From Pelosinus propionicus DSM 13327 (lineage in GTDB: Bacteria; Bacillota; Negativicutes; DSM-13327): a stretch of DNA of 64,000 nt. The translations under genes were made by a program, and so were the position numbers. The notes under the pieces are model-generated. The model was not told where the DNA came from and made no database searches. It saw nothing but the letters and a program-made list of their open reading frames with translations. Positions 15,644 through 24,983 of the stretch are shown one piece after another. Where the stretch lies: the NCBI RefSeq assembly GCF_900114615.1, contig NZ_FOTS01000009.1:1-64000 (forward strand), in the 5' to 3' direction. Each line of letters starts with the position of its first letter. Position 1 is the stretch's first letter.

Positions 15644-17485
15644 ATGTGCGGAATCGTAGGATGGATTGATTGGGAGAAAGATTTGAACCAACAAAGACAA
15701 GTCATTGAAAAAATGAACAGCACGTTACGTCATCGCGGTCCAGATGCAGAAGGTATTTGGCTTTCGACTCGAGCTGCATTTGGGCATCGCCGTCTTAGCG
15801 TAATTGATCCGGAATGTGGCTTGCAGCCAATGGTTTATAAAGCAGGTGATTTTACCTACGCCATCACTTTTAATGGAGAAATTTATAATTATCAAGAATT
15901 GCAGCGAGAGCTAAAGACACTTGGTCACACTTTTTCCACGCAATCCGATACCGAAGTATTATTGCATTCTTATTTAGAATGGAAAGAAGACTGTGTTTCT
16001 CATTTGAATGGCATTTTTGCTTTTGGCATATGGGATGATCGTCAGCAGCATTTATTTTTAGCGCGAGATCATATGGGTGTAAAGCCCTTATTTTATGCGC
16101 AGCGCGGCAGTGCGGTCTTATTTGGATCAGAACCGAAAGCACTACTAGCCCATCCGCTGGTCAAGGCAAGGATCGACAAGGAAGGACTCGTCGAACTGTT
16201 TAATGTTTTTCCACTGCATACGCCGGGTTTCGGTATGTTCCATGACGTATATGAAATTCGCCCAGGATATTCTGCCATTTTTAATCAAAGCGGGAAACAT
16301 ATGACCCAGTATTGGTCTTTGCAGAGTGCACCTCATACCGACGACTTGCAAGGTACCACGGAACATATTCGTGACTTGCTGAAAGATACTGTAAAACGGC
16401 AATTGATTGCCGATGTGCCCATTGTCACGTTATTGTCTGGCGGCTTGGATTCAAGTGGCTTGACAGCATTAGCTGCCAAAGAGTTTCAGCGGGAAGGAAA
16501 GCAGCTTCACACGTATTCTGTTGATTTCGAGGATAGTAAGCAATATTTCGTATCTAGCGCCATACATGAAAGCCTAGATGCTCCTTGGGTAAAACGTGTG
16601 TCCGAGCATGTTGGAACTCAGCATCATATCATTACGGTGGATACTGCAGAACTGCTGGAAAATATCCTGGCACCTATGTATGCCCATGATTATCCTGCTT
16701 TTGGTCAAATCGAAACTTCAATGTATCGTCTGTTTAAAGCAATTAAACAGGATGCAACGGTTGCTTTATCGGGAGAGTCTGCCGATGAAATTTTTGGTGG
16801 CTATAGTTGGTTCGGCAGTGAGGATTTACTGCAGATATCTACCTTTCCCTGGATTGCTGCCTTTGGGAAAATAGAAGTCGCTCAAACAATACTTTCCTGG
16901 TTATCTCCCGAGGTACTGGAAAAGATTAATTTTAAAGAATATATTGCCCAGCGGTATCAAGAGGCTGTTGCAGAGGTTCCTCGTTTACAAGGAGAAAATG
17001 CTTTGGCAGCCAAACAGCGTGAAAGCTTTTACTTGAATCTGACTCGCTTTCTTCCAGTGCTGTTAGATCGAAAGGATCGGTTAAGCATGGCTGCCGGTTT
17101 TGAAGTTCGGGTGCCTTTTTGCGATTATCGTCTGGTAGAATACGCTTGGAATGTACCGTGGGAAATGAAATTTGTTGATAACATCGAAAAAGGAATTTTA
17201 CGTCGTGCTTTTGCAGATGTATTACCCGAAGATGCCCGCAACCGCCGAAAAAGCGGCTATCCTACCTCTCAGCATCCTGACTATGTAAAGGGAGTAAAAG
17301 GATTAGTGCTAGAGATCCTGAATGATCCCAATGCACCCGTTCAGCCCTTTCTTAACGTCCCCATGATAAAAGACATCGTTGGAGATAAGACCGCTAAATT
17401 AACTCACGTGTTCAATATAAATCCATTGGAACGGATTATACAAATCAACACTTGGCTGAAGGATTATCATGTAGAAATAGGTTAA
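15644..17485 (+). CDS. asnB: Glutamine-hydrolysing asparagine synthetase
   Basis: 613 residues, a normal AsnB length. Met-Cys2 is at the N-terminus (MCGIVGW, the glutaminase nucleophile), with RHRGPDAEG and FNGEIYNY for glutamine binding. The synthetase domain carries the PP-loop SGGLDSS at 265-271 and GESADEIFGGY. It converts aspartate, glutamine and ATP to asparagine, glutamate, AMP and PPi. AGGAGG is upstream and a terminator follows. All catalytic motifs are intact. AsnB-like proteins can also amidate cell-wall meso-diaminopimelate, so asparagine synthesis is likely but not proven. A fragment of a similar gene is at 6104-6180. Confidence 0.92.
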   Translation: MCGIVGWIDWEKDLNQQRQVIEKMNSTLRHRGPDAEGIWLSTRAAFGHRRLSVIDPECGLQPMVYKAGDFTYAITFNGEIYNYQELQRELKTLGHTFSTQSDTEVLLHSYLEWKEDCVSHLNGIFAFGIWDDRQQHLFLARDHMGVKPLFYAQRGSAVLFGSEPKALLAHPLVKARIDKEGLVELFNVFPLHTPGFGMFHDVYEIRPGYSAIFNQSGKHMTQYWSLQSAPHTDDLQGTTEHIRDLLKDTVKRQLIADVPIVTLLSGGLDSSGLTALAAKEFQREGKQLHTYSVDFEDSKQYFVSSAIHESLDAPWVKRVSEHVGTQHHIITVDTAELLENILAPMYAHDYPAFGQIETSMYRLFKAIKQDATVALSGESADEIFGGYSWFGSEDLLQISTFPWIAAFGKIEVAQTILSWLSPEVLEKINFKEYIAQRYQEAVAEVPRLQGENALAAKQRESFYLNLTRFLPVLLDRKDRLSMAAGFEVRVPFCDYRLVEYAWNVPWEMKFVDNIEKGILRRAFADVLPEDARNRRKSGYPTSQHPDYVKGVKGLVLEILNDPNAPVQPFLNVPMIKDIVGDKTAKLTHVFNINPLERIIQINTWLKDYHVEIG

Positions 17486-17534
17486 TGCTAACAATATGTT
17501 ATGCGATCAGTCAAAAAACTTAATTCTATACGAT

Positions 17535-17571
17535 AGGACTGGAGAATACAGTATCATGATTATCCAGTCCT
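17535..17571 (+). terminator. Probable terminator of asnB
   Basis: AGGACTGGA (17535-17543) and TCCAGTCCT (17563-17571) pair, followed by GTTTACTG. The T-run is modest. Confidence 0.6.
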
Positions 17572-17745
17572 GTTTACTGCATAATTAAAAAAGCCTATTG
17601 ACGCAATAGATATATCCAATTTCTCTTTTGCGTAAGAGAAGGGTATCATTAAGAAAGAGAAAAGGCCAGACAGATGATCAATTGTCAGGAAGCAACTATT
17701 ATACTACAATAAATACAGAGTGAAAATCGGGGATGTGGCAATTGG

Positions 17746-18639
17746 ATGGATATACGGTTATTACAAACTTTTCTCTTAGTTGCAAAATTAGGCAATGTAA
17801 CACAAGCGGCAGAACAGCTCAATTTTAGTCAGCCAACAGTAACAGCTCAAATTCGAGCACTGGAAGAACATTTCGAAGTGCTTTTATTTGAAAGGGTCGG
17901 TAAAAAGCTTTATATAACGAAAGCAGGTTTGCGTCTTATTGATTATGCAGAGAAGCTATTGTTATTGTATGGGGAAGCGCGAGCAAGCGTACAGGAATTT
18001 TCTCATGATAGAACGATTAAGGTAGGTCTTGGTACGGCTGTGGCAGCACATACACTATCCCCCATCCTGCGAGAGTTTCAAGAGCGGGTTCCCAATGTAT
18101 CAGTTAGCATTGAGCATTGTTTCAATATACCGATTACCGTCAAAGGTATCTTAGATAATAGCTTTGATTTAGCGCTGGTGCATGACAAGATCTCGAACAG
18201 CAGAATTCTGCAGTTCAATGTTGTAGCCGAGAAATTGCTATGGGTTACTCATGCGAGTCTTCTCGATACATATGGCGATACTCTGCAGCAGCACCCTTTT
18301 ATTGCTTTAAAACAAGGCAGTGTCTATCGGGAAAAATACAATCCTTACTTACGGCAACATGCAATCATACCTATTTTAGAATATAGCGATTCTGAGGCAG
18401 TTCGACAGGCTGTTCTAAACGGGTTAGGTATTGGCGTACTGCCCGAGGTGCTGGTTCGATCTCATATCGAAGATGGAATCCTTCACGAATTCTGTGATGC
18501 ACCAAAGTTAGAGATTGATTTTTCGGTAATATTTCATAAGGATAAGACCTTTACCCTGGCAATGCGTACGTTACTAATGGCAATTTCTGAGCATGCCAAT
18601 ATCAATGGTGGTTTATCCGAGTATTTATCATCTATGTAG
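17746..18639 (+). CDS. LysR-family transcriptional regulator
   Basis: 297 residues. The N-terminus MDIRLLQTFLLVAKLGNVTQ leads into AAEQLNFSQPTVTAQIRALE, the LysR helix-turn-helix, followed by a typical effector domain. It is followed 31 bases downstream by an MFS exporter in the same direction, so regulator and transporter probably form one transcript, a less common layout than divergent. About 110 bases upstream is a small dyad (TTCTCTT ... AAGAGAA near 17620-17640) that may be an autoregulatory site. Confidence 0.9.
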   Translation: MDIRLLQTFLLVAKLGNVTQAAEQLNFSQPTVTAQIRALEEHFEVLLFERVGKKLYITKAGLRLIDYAEKLLLLYGEARASVQEFSHDRTIKVGLGTAVAAHTLSPILREFQERVPNVSVSIEHCFNIPITVKGILDNSFDLALVHDKISNSRILQFNVVAEKLLWVTHASLLDTYGDTLQQHPFIALKQGSVYREKYNPYLRQHAIIPILEYSDSEAVRQAVLNGLGIGVLPEVLVRSHIEDGILHEFCDAPKLEIDFSVIFHKDKTFTLAMRTLLMAISEHANINGGLSEYLSSM

Positions 18640-18670
18640 CATCACTGCATAGAGGAAAGGTAAAAACAAC

Positions 18671-19864
18671 ATGAATAAAAGTTGTGACAGTACAGAAATG
18701 ACAACGGGTAAGAAAGTCTTATTTGCTGGATGCCTCGCACATCTGATACACGATGGATTTAGTGACATGCTCTACATTTTTTTCCCAATCTGGCAAGTCC
18801 AGTTTTCTTTAACCTTTGCGGAAATTGGTCTTCTAAAAACATTGTTTTCCGGTTCCTTGGCAGGATTTCAGGTGCCAGCAGGCTATTTAGCTTCCCGTAT
18901 GGGCGAAGTTAAGTTGCTGCTCCTTGGGACGATTCTCACCAGTGCTGCCGTTTTTCTCCTCGGCTGGGCAGCAGCACCCATAATGGTTGGCTGTTTATTA
19001 GTCATTGGCGGATTGGGATCAAGTACGCAGCATCCCTTATCGTCTTCCTTAATATCGAGTGCTTATCCTGATAAAGCAGAACGCAGGACAGCTCTTAGTA
19101 CGTTCAATGTAGCTGGTGATTTTGGTAAACTGTTGTTACCGGGCATGACCGCCCTGCTCATTACGCAATATGACTGGATGACTGCAAGCCATGTCTTAGG
19201 TATTCTGGGTATGATAAGTGTCATTGTCATTTTTCTAATTACAAAAAACATTCGGCAGCAATCTTCATCGAATGAGGGAAAAACGAAGACAGCAGCACTT
19301 GGCTGTTTTGCGTGGAAGGGAAATCAGTCTTTTTGGTCCTTGTCGATGATCGGAGTGATTGATAGTGCAACTCGAATGGGATTTCTTACTTTTTTCCCAT
19401 TCTTATTGCAAGAAAAAGGTGCACAGGTTAGTTTGATTGGATTGGCATTGTCTCTTGTGTTTGCAGGAGGTGCAGCTGGTAAATATATCTGTGGAAAGCT
19501 GGCTACGAGATTTGGTATATTGCGAACAGTAGTGACTACGGAGATGGTTACAACTTTGTGTATTTTAGGAATACTGCTTCTTCCTTTAGAGCCCGTCCTC
19601 TTGCTTGCGCCAATTCTTGGTATTGCATTAAATGGTACTTCATCGGTATTGTATGGCAGTGTACCGGAATTGGTTTCTGAGGAACAATGCAAGCAGGCAT
19701 TTGCTATTTTTTATACAGCAACCATTGGTTCAGGAGCCATATCCCCGTTTCTTTACGGATTAGCAAGTGATATGGTTGGGGTAAACATTGCTGTCGTACT
19801 GATTGCTTTCGTTGTACTTCTTACTCTTCCATTAACATTACCCCTCAGAGGAAAATTTGCTTAA
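18671..19864 (+). CDS. MFS transporter, fosmidomycin-resistance (Fsr)-like
   Basis: 397 residues, start at ATG 18671 after GAGGAAAGG. About 12 hydrophobic segments are present. The N-terminal AHLIHDGFSDMLYIFFPIWQ and the GLGSSTQHPLSSSL loop match the Fsr branch of drug-export MFS proteins, which carry conserved His residues in these places. Its substrate is unknown. Pairing with a LysR gene suggests inducible export. It could also export an endogenous metabolite. Confidence 0.82.
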   Translation: MNKSCDSTEMTTGKKVLFAGCLAHLIHDGFSDMLYIFFPIWQVQFSLTFAEIGLLKTLFSGSLAGFQVPAGYLASRMGEVKLLLLGTILTSAAVFLLGWAAAPIMVGCLLVIGGLGSSTQHPLSSSLISSAYPDKAERRTALSTFNVAGDFGKLLLPGMTALLITQYDWMTASHVLGILGMISVIVIFLITKNIRQQSSSNEGKTKTAALGCFAWKGNQSFWSLSMIGVIDSATRMGFLTFFPFLLQEKGAQVSLIGLALSLVFAGGAAGKYICGKLATRFGILRTVVTTEMVTTLCILGILLLPLEPVLLLAPILGIALNGTSSVLYGSVPELVSEEQCKQAFAIFYTATIGSGAISPFLYGLASDMVGVNIAVVLIAFVVLLTLPLTLPLRGKFA

Positions 19865-19971
19865 TCAGAGTATCACGCTCTATTTTAGGCAAATTTCTAT
19901 TTACTGCGCCTCACCTCTTTTTGTACATCGCAATATGTTGCACCGAATATCTTCTTCTTTGCTCCTACTTG

Positions 19972-20050
19972 CCATTTAAATACAATAAAACTGCAAAATT
20001 TTACAGATTTGTATGAAACTTAAAGGATTTTTATCATATCGAATCTAACA
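19972..20050. repeat. Repeat copy A of the TTTACCA...CCTGCAA intergenic motif
   Basis: Starts CCATTTAAATACAATAAAAC and continues TGCAAAATTTTACAG; about 25 bases later AAGGATTTTTATCATATCGA. The same two blocks, about equally spaced, occur in copy B (23260-23345). It lies upstream of the protease-like gene at 20125 but in the opposite orientation relative to its gene compared with copies B, C and D. Confidence 0.6.
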
Positions 20051-20124
20051 TATACAAATATAAAAGAAAAGCTCATATACTATTGAGATTTCTTTTATAT
20101 ACTTGATTAGGAGGATTCTATATA

Positions 20125-21273
20125 TTGATTAAAAGAAGAAGTATTCTGCTACTTAGTATTGTCTTAGTATTTATGTTTTCAACGGTCTGCTTTGCTTTAC
20201 CGCAGCCATTAGGAAAGCTTAACAGAGATCAAGCTATTGAGCGTTATTTTAACGGAAAGACGATCGATATTATCGAAGGTATTTGGACTACTACAGATAA
20301 TAAGTATGAAATAACTATACTTAAAAATACATCTGGTACTTTTACTGACTCTGACTACATTGGAGTTATTACACGTAGTTCGGAAAGCAGATGGAAATTA
20401 GGAGAAATCAAGCTTTTATTAAGAAAGACAGCCTCATCTCAGCTTTATACAGGAAGTTATTACGTGGAAACTACTAGCATGTGGGGTAATGGAAAGAAAG
20501 ATTACGGATCCACCTTTACCTTGTCTAGCAATAATTTAATTGAATGTTACCTTCCTACTGGAATATATGGGTTGCCCGTTAAAACTACCTTTCTTCGAAC
20601 CTACCCTGCATACGATTCTTTAAATGTGACCACCATGAAGAGTAGTGGAACTGGCTTCTTCATCTCAAAAACATTAGTAGCCACAAATTATAACATGGTA
20701 TCAGATGCCAAGGATATTGAAATTACTTACCAGAATGACACAAAGCTTCCCGCAACAATCGTAGCCAAGGATCCCGCAAATGATCTGGCATTATTAAGAG
20801 TCAATGGGCTAGAAAACATTGTAACGCCTGCAGCAATTGGTCCGTCTCGAGATGTAAAAGAGGGTAATCAAGTTTTCACCGTAGGATTTCCTTTATCTAG
20901 TGAACTAGGCACCCGTGCCAAAATTAATGAAGGCATCGTCAATAGTCTTACTGGATTACAAGATGACTTTCGAATGTTGCAAATCAGCATACCAGCTCTC
21001 CCTGGAAACAGTGGCAGTCCTGTTTTTAATGTTAGAGGACAGGTGATCGGTATTGTCACATCCACTTTAGCAAGTTCTCACTTCTTGAATAAGAAAAATA
21101 TAGTGCCTCAGAATTTAGGCTACGCAATGAAGAGTAATTATTTAAATAATCTTATCACTATGTTACCTGAAGAGGTGACACTTTCTGAAAGTGCCTCACC
21201 CCAGAATCTAGATGCATCACAAGTTGCAGATATCGCAAAACAGTCTATTGTCTACATTGTTGTAAAAAAATAA
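20125..21273 (+). CDS. Exported HtrA/DegP-like protein, catalytic His replaced by Asn
   Basis: 382 residues from TTG 20125, with AGGAGG 10 bases upstream. A Sec signal peptide precedes ALPQP. Residues 20-170 form a novel beta-rich region. From about 175 there is a trypsin-like fold: TGFFISKTLVATNYN, DPANDLALLRV (D220) and PALPGNSGSPVFN (S296). The family has TNxH at the site that here reads TNYN (AAC at 20692), so the triad His is missing while Asp and Ser remain. No PDZ domain. It may be a pseudoprotease that binds peptides, or the single-base change may be a recent loss. Followed by its own terminator. Confidence 0.8.
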   Translation: MIKRRSILLLSIVLVFMFSTVCFALPQPLGKLNRDQAIERYFNGKTIDIIEGIWTTTDNKYEITILKNTSGTFTDSDYIGVITRSSESRWKLGEIKLLLRKTASSQLYTGSYYVETTSMWGNGKKDYGSTFTLSSNNLIECYLPTGIYGLPVKTTFLRTYPAYDSLNVTTMKSSGTGFFISKTLVATNYNMVSDAKDIEITYQNDTKLPATIVAKDPANDLALLRVNGLENIVTPAAIGPSRDVKEGNQVFTVGFPLSSELGTRAKINEGIVNSLTGLQDDFRMLQISIPALPGNSGSPVFNVRGQVIGIVTSTLASSHFLNKKNIVPQNLGYAMKSNYLNNLITMLPEEVTLSESASPQNLDASQVADIAKQSIVYIVVKK

Positions 21274-21279
21274 TAAATA

Positions 21280-21312
21280 AAGCACAAAAAGATTCTCATT
21301 CTTTTTGTGCTT
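21280..21312. terminator. Bidirectional terminator
   Basis: AAGCACAAAAAGA and TCTTTTTGTGCTT form a 13-bp perfect stem between convergent genes, followed by TTCTATTT. Confidence 0.85.
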
Positions 21313-21356
21313 TTCTATTTGATTATATAAACTTACCTGAATAAACAATACTATTA

Positions 21357-22163
21357 CTAAAGGGATTTTATAACAATATCGCCCGTTTCTATAACACGAT
21401 TCGTATCTTTTAAAATTGCAATACAAGATAGCTCACTCACTTCTAGAACTTTCAGTTTTGTAGGCTTTTTGCTATCAATTGCATTATTTTGCTTTGCTAG
21501 CGTGAACGTGTCTTTTGGTCCGATTCCATTTTCTTTTCCTAAATTGATATGTATTTTATTACCATCTATCTTAGTAATAGAACCCTGTAGAGGTATAAAA
21601 TTGTATATTCTACGAACGGTTTGTCGACCACCATCCTTTAGGGCATCCCGAACATCAGCGGTGCCACTACTACCAGTATAATTTCCATTCCAAACGATTT
21701 TTGACGTTTTTACATCGACCAACATAACCTCAAAATCCGCATAAGAGTTACTATAGCCTGGAACAAGCTGCGGAACCCGCATCTGCCCCATTTTGACTTG
21801 TTGCCAACGTGCAGGAGTTGTTTTTGTCTTTGCAGAAACAATATTCCCCATTAGAATATAATCCAGACCTAGCTGATTCCCAACAGAAGAAATGATAGCA
21901 GGATCTATAACACCCTTTGGTTGTAAGCCATTTTGTATAAACGTTTGATTGAGATATTCTCGTTCGATAACGTCACAAGATTTAGCTTGTAAAAGATGCA
22001 CCATGATTGCATCTGCAGCTGATTCTCCAGTTAACGGAAACTGCGTTTTGTTTTCTAATTCTAAAACGCCAATTTTTTTCGGAGCAATTGGTGCTTCTGC
22101 AAAACTCAAGTTCGGCAAAAGCAATAAGCATATACCTACTGCTAACAATAATAATTTCTTCAT
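21357..22163 (-). CDS. CsgG-domain exported protein
   Basis: 268 residues; AAAGGAGAAAATT precedes ATG 22163. Signal peptide MKKLLLLAVGICLLLLPNLS with cleavage after SFA. The start of the mature protein (KKIGVLELENKTQF) and GESAADAIMVHLLQAKSCDV, then VIEREYL, fit CsgG-like envelope proteins that assemble near the outer membrane or act as lipoprotein cofactors. No lipobox Cys is present at the cleavage site, so it is not a lipoprotein. The C-terminal 80 residues (LGKENGIGPKDTFTLAK) look like a FlgT-type beta-domain. Its presence agrees with an outer membrane. Confidence 0.78.
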   Translation of the reverse strand: MKKLLLLAVGICLLLLPNLSFAEAPIAPKKIGVLELENKTQFPLTGESAADAIMVHLLQAKSCDVIEREYLNQTFIQNGLQPKGVIDPAIISSVGNQLGLDYILMGNIVSAKTKTTPARWQQVKMGQMRVPQLVPGYSNSYADFEVMLVDVKTSKIVWNGNYTGSSGTADVRDALKDGGRQTVRRIYNFIPLQGSITKIDGNKIHINLGKENGIGPKDTFTLAKQNNAIDSKKPTKLKVLEVSELSCIAILKDTNRVIETGDIVIKSL

Positions 22164-22398
22164 AATTTTCTCCTTTACTAGTACAGTAAAATTTTACTAA
22201 AAAAGCTCATTTCATAGTATAAAACATTTTAGGATTAATTTCATCTTCCTAAAGATATAGTGGAAAAAAATATTCTGATATCTGAGGCCTTTAGTAGCCA
22301 AATTTCCTCTTGATAAAAATTGCTTTAATGATTGAGCAATTGGTGTATTTTCTACTCAGTATTTTCCCCGGTCAATAGCCACATTGTGTTTACTCTGG

Positions 22399-23112
22399 CT
22401 AATTATAGAATTCCAGATACGTTGGCAATTCTATCGCCGCTAGTCGTCCTCCAAAAATTCCTCCACAGTCTACACAGATCTTATCTTTATTTACTTTGTC
22501 ATACCAAACTTTCGCCTTTTTCTTATCCTTTACAGTATTGCTGCCATGAAGCAACCAAGTGGGAGTATGTCCGAATATCAATATTTTATCAGGATATGCT
22601 GGGCACCAAGGAAATTCTTTTTTCATCCATACTAATTCATCCTCGGTATTTACTTCAACGGGCTTTTGGCTATTAGCCCCTGCATGGCTAAAGATATATT
22701 TGCCAACTACAAAATAAGCAGGTAAACGTTGGACGAATCGCAGTATATGTGAAAGTTTTTCGCTAGATAGATTCTTGATTTCCTCATACATTTCTCTACC
22801 ACCATTATGATGTATCCAATTATATAAATCGTTCGATGGGCGTTCTCGCCAAGTGTCCGTTGTCAGCATTTCGATGATACTTTTTTCTAAAAACTGCTCA
22901 TGATTGCCTTTGAGTATGATTGCTCCCTTCTTCTGCAAAACTTCACAAGTAGCAAGGCAATCTAAATTTTCATTTCCCCGATCAATTAAATCCCCACATA
23001 CAATTAGTAAATCTTGATCCGAATTGTAGTCTGCTTTTCCTATTAAATCTAAGAATCTCTTGTTTTGCCCATGTAAGTCTGAAGTGGCTAAGATGCGATC
23101 AACCGTTTTCAT
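22399..23112 (-). CDS. Calcineurin-like metallophosphoesterase (Ser/Thr phosphatase PrpE/ApaH type)
   Basis: 237 residues from ATG 23112. The PPP-family motifs are all present: SDLHGQ (GDxHG-like), CGDLIDRGNENL (GDxxDRG), and LKGNHEQ (GNHE). IFGHTPTW and IFSHAG supply the later His ligands. Such proteins remove phosphate from Ser/Thr/Tyr in proteins or cleave dinucleoside tetraphosphates. The gene is alone, about 150 bases downstream of repeat copy B, which is in the orientation expected for a promoter. Confidence 0.85.
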   Translation of the reverse strand: MKTVDRILATSDLHGQNKRFLDLIGKADYNSDQDLLIVCGDLIDRGNENLDCLATCEVLQKKGAIILKGNHEQFLEKSIIEMLTTDTWRERPSNDLYNWIHHNGGREMYEEIKNLSSEKLSHILRFVQRLPAYFVVGKYIFSHAGANSQKPVEVNTEDELVWMKKEFPWCPAYPDKILIFGHTPTWLLHGSNTVKDKKKAKVWYDKVNKDKICVDCGGIFGGRLAAIELPTYLEFYN

Positions 23113-23361
23113 TTTACACCTCGCATATGTATATACTGCTTAACACTACACTGCTTATATCCTTATCAAGGATTGTATTTGATACATTCTTTCAGATACA
23201 TTCTAATCAGACTAACTGTATGCAACGCTATAAGATACTATAGCTTATTCTTATACATATTTACCACATAAATACAAAAAACCTGCAATATTTTACAATT
23301 CAAATCATCTTTTTGAAGGATTTTAAAAGCTATCGATTCTAGCAACCTAAAAGTATTCGCC
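23113..23361. other. Leader region of the phosphatase with repeat copy B
   Basis: Contains copy B of the intergenic motif (23260-23345) and otherwise AT-rich DNA with no gene. Confidence 0.5.
23260..23345. repeat. Repeat copy B of the TTTACCA...CCTGCAA intergenic motif
   Basis: TTTACCACATAAATACAAAA then AACCTGCAATATTTTACAA, then AAGGATTTTAAAAGC and TATCGATTCTAGCA. On the minus strand, toward the phosphatase gene, it reads TTGCAGGTTTTTTGTATTTA then TGTGGTAAATA, which resembles a SigH-type promoter (AGGATTT, about 11 bases, G..AAT) without matching it fully. Confidence 0.6.
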
Positions 23362-23413
23362 TTAATAAAGCAGCCCTGAGTCTAATTACTTGGACTCAGG
23401 GCTGCTTTATTAA
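23362..23413 (-). terminator. 21-bp perfect hairpin ending the glycan cluster
   Basis: TTAATAAAGCAGCCCTGAGT with a final C (23362-23382) pairs perfectly with GACTCAGGGCTGCTTTATTA and a final A (23393-23413), loop of 10. It lies after the stop of the glycosyltransferase gene at 23485 (minus). Confidence 0.8.
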
Positions 23414-23484
23414 AGATCACTTTTGTTTCTATTTTAAGTTCTGAAAAAACTTACTGCATTTTCCTTGCTTTATATTGACGTATT

Positions 23485-24327
23485 TTAAATGATTACACTG
23501 GTTTTATAGTCGTTGGTTTGCCCAATAATGGAACATCCCCATGATAGTATTTTATCATCATTTTCTTTCCAGGTATGATTATCTTTATTCGTATTTCTCA
23601 TGTATGTAATGTTATATTTATCGGTAGAAAATATTTTAAACCCTTTTTTCATGCAATCTTGAGACATATATACATCTTCTAGATTAGAAATATCTCGAAA
23701 TTGAACGTGGTCAAAAACTTTTCTTTTTATAATTTTCTTACCACCATCTAAGAATGACAACTTATCATCTAGGTATCTATATTCTTGAAAAGGATTCCGA
23801 AGTATAAGAAGCCGTTTTTCTTCAAGGTAAGTATAATATGTAAGTTTGCCAACGATATCAGCATCCGTATATAAAAACGCATGCATTAGGTCCGTCAAAT
23901 AATTGGGAGCATAGTAATCATCATCATCAAATGTTGCAATATAATCATAATTCGCTTTTTTAATAGAAAAATTGTAACAGTATCCTAAGGATTTCTCTTG
24001 TGGCACTTGATAAATATAAACATTTTTATAATTTTCCGCCTTTTTTTCCCACTTATACCTATCGATATCATCTCGGTTTAAAATGATTATAAGTTCTTTT
24101 TTCCCCCAAACTTGGTTTTGATAGTTTTGAAATATATTATCCATGCAATGAGGTTTATTTGTGCAAGTCACAATCGAAGTACTTTTCATTACTTCCTTAG
24201 CGCATATCTCTCTTAACTTCCTCATAAAGCATTTTCTTGAATCCGGGTTATCCACAAGCTCTGAAACTTCTTTTTTCCTATAGATCGGAAGAAAGGTATC
24301 AAATAATTGCTTTATTGTGCAATCCAT
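23485..24327 (-). CDS. Family 2-type glycosyltransferase
   Basis: 280 residues. A GT-A fold is suggested by STSIVTCTNKPHCMDNIFQN at about residue 50 (first strand and nucleotide site) and YDYIATFDDDDYYAPNYL, in which DDDD is the D-x-D metal/UDP-sugar site. A short stretch of about 45 residues precedes the GT domain. The acceptor is not known. It is the last gene of a minus-strand group with a SAM methyltransferase and a GT4, so it may add a sugar to a surface glycan (inference). Confidence 0.8.
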   Translation of the reverse strand: MDCTIKQLFDTFLPIYRKKEVSELVDNPDSRKCFMRKLREICAKEVMKSTSIVTCTNKPHCMDNIFQNYQNQVWGKKELIIILNRDDIDRYKWEKKAENYKNVYIYQVPQEKSLGYCYNFSIKKANYDYIATFDDDDYYAPNYLTDLMHAFLYTDADIVGKLTYYTYLEEKRLLILRNPFQEYRYLDDKLSFLDGGKKIIKRKVFDHVQFRDISNLEDVYMSQDCMKKGFKIFSTDKYNITYMRNTNKDNHTWKENDDKILSWGCSIIGQTNDYKTSVII

Positions 24328-24385
24328 GTAAGCATCACCTCTTTAAAATAGTCACTCCATTTGTAAAACTTAAGTTCTAATGAAA

Positions 24386-24946
24386 TTACAGTTTTCGTAC
24401 AAACAATAAATTGTCATATATCGTTACAAACTCAAATTGATTTCTTTTACAAAGTTCGTTTACGGCTTTCATGACTCCAGGCCAATACTCGGAATAATCA
24501 TGAAAAGCAATGAATCCCCCTGCCGCGACTCTTGGTACATACTGAATAATGTCATGTTTGACACTTGTATATTCGTGATCGCCGTCTATAAATAATGCAG
24601 AAATAGATTCAGGACAATCCTCATACGCTTCAAAGCTATGCTTCTTTATTGGAATGACAAATTCCCCTAGTCCATGCTTCTTCATATTATTCTCAAAAAA
24701 ATCATAAGGGGGTACAACAAATGGATCTACGGCATAAACCGGACGTTTCGTCTTACTTAACAAAGAACTTCCAAGCGCTAACGCCGTTGTACTCTTTCCT
24801 TTATATGAACCGATTTCAACTATCGCTCCGGATACGTGATCAACCATTGAAGGTAAATGTAATAATGCAATTTGCTCACACGGAGACAGCCACCCTTCAA
24901 TACCTTCTACAATTGAGAGCAGCTCGTAAATACTTTTGATTGGCAT
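24386..24946 (-). CDS. Methyltransferase-24 family SAM-dependent methyltransferase
   Basis: 186 residues. GAIVEIGSYKGKSTTALALG is the SAM-binding motif I, VYAVDPF the second acidic site, and ALFIDGDHEYTSVKHDI the D-G-D-H metal/active-site pattern common to this family. It is often found with glycosyltransferases, as here, where it may methylate a sugar or a lipid-linked glycan. Start is ATG 24946 after AAAGGAGTTTTTT. Confidence 0.85.
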   Translation of the reverse strand: MPIKSIYELLSIVEGIEGWLSPCEQIALLHLPSMVDHVSGAIVEIGSYKGKSTTALALGSSLLSKTKRPVYAVDPFVVPPYDFFENNMKKHGLGEFVIPIKKHSFEAYEDCPESISALFIDGDHEYTSVKHDIIQYVPRVAAGGFIAFHDYSEYWPGVMKAVNELCKRNQFEFVTIYDNLLFVRKL

Positions 24947-24983
24947 AAAAAACTCCTTTCTTGATCTTCAAGCCTTTCCTATG

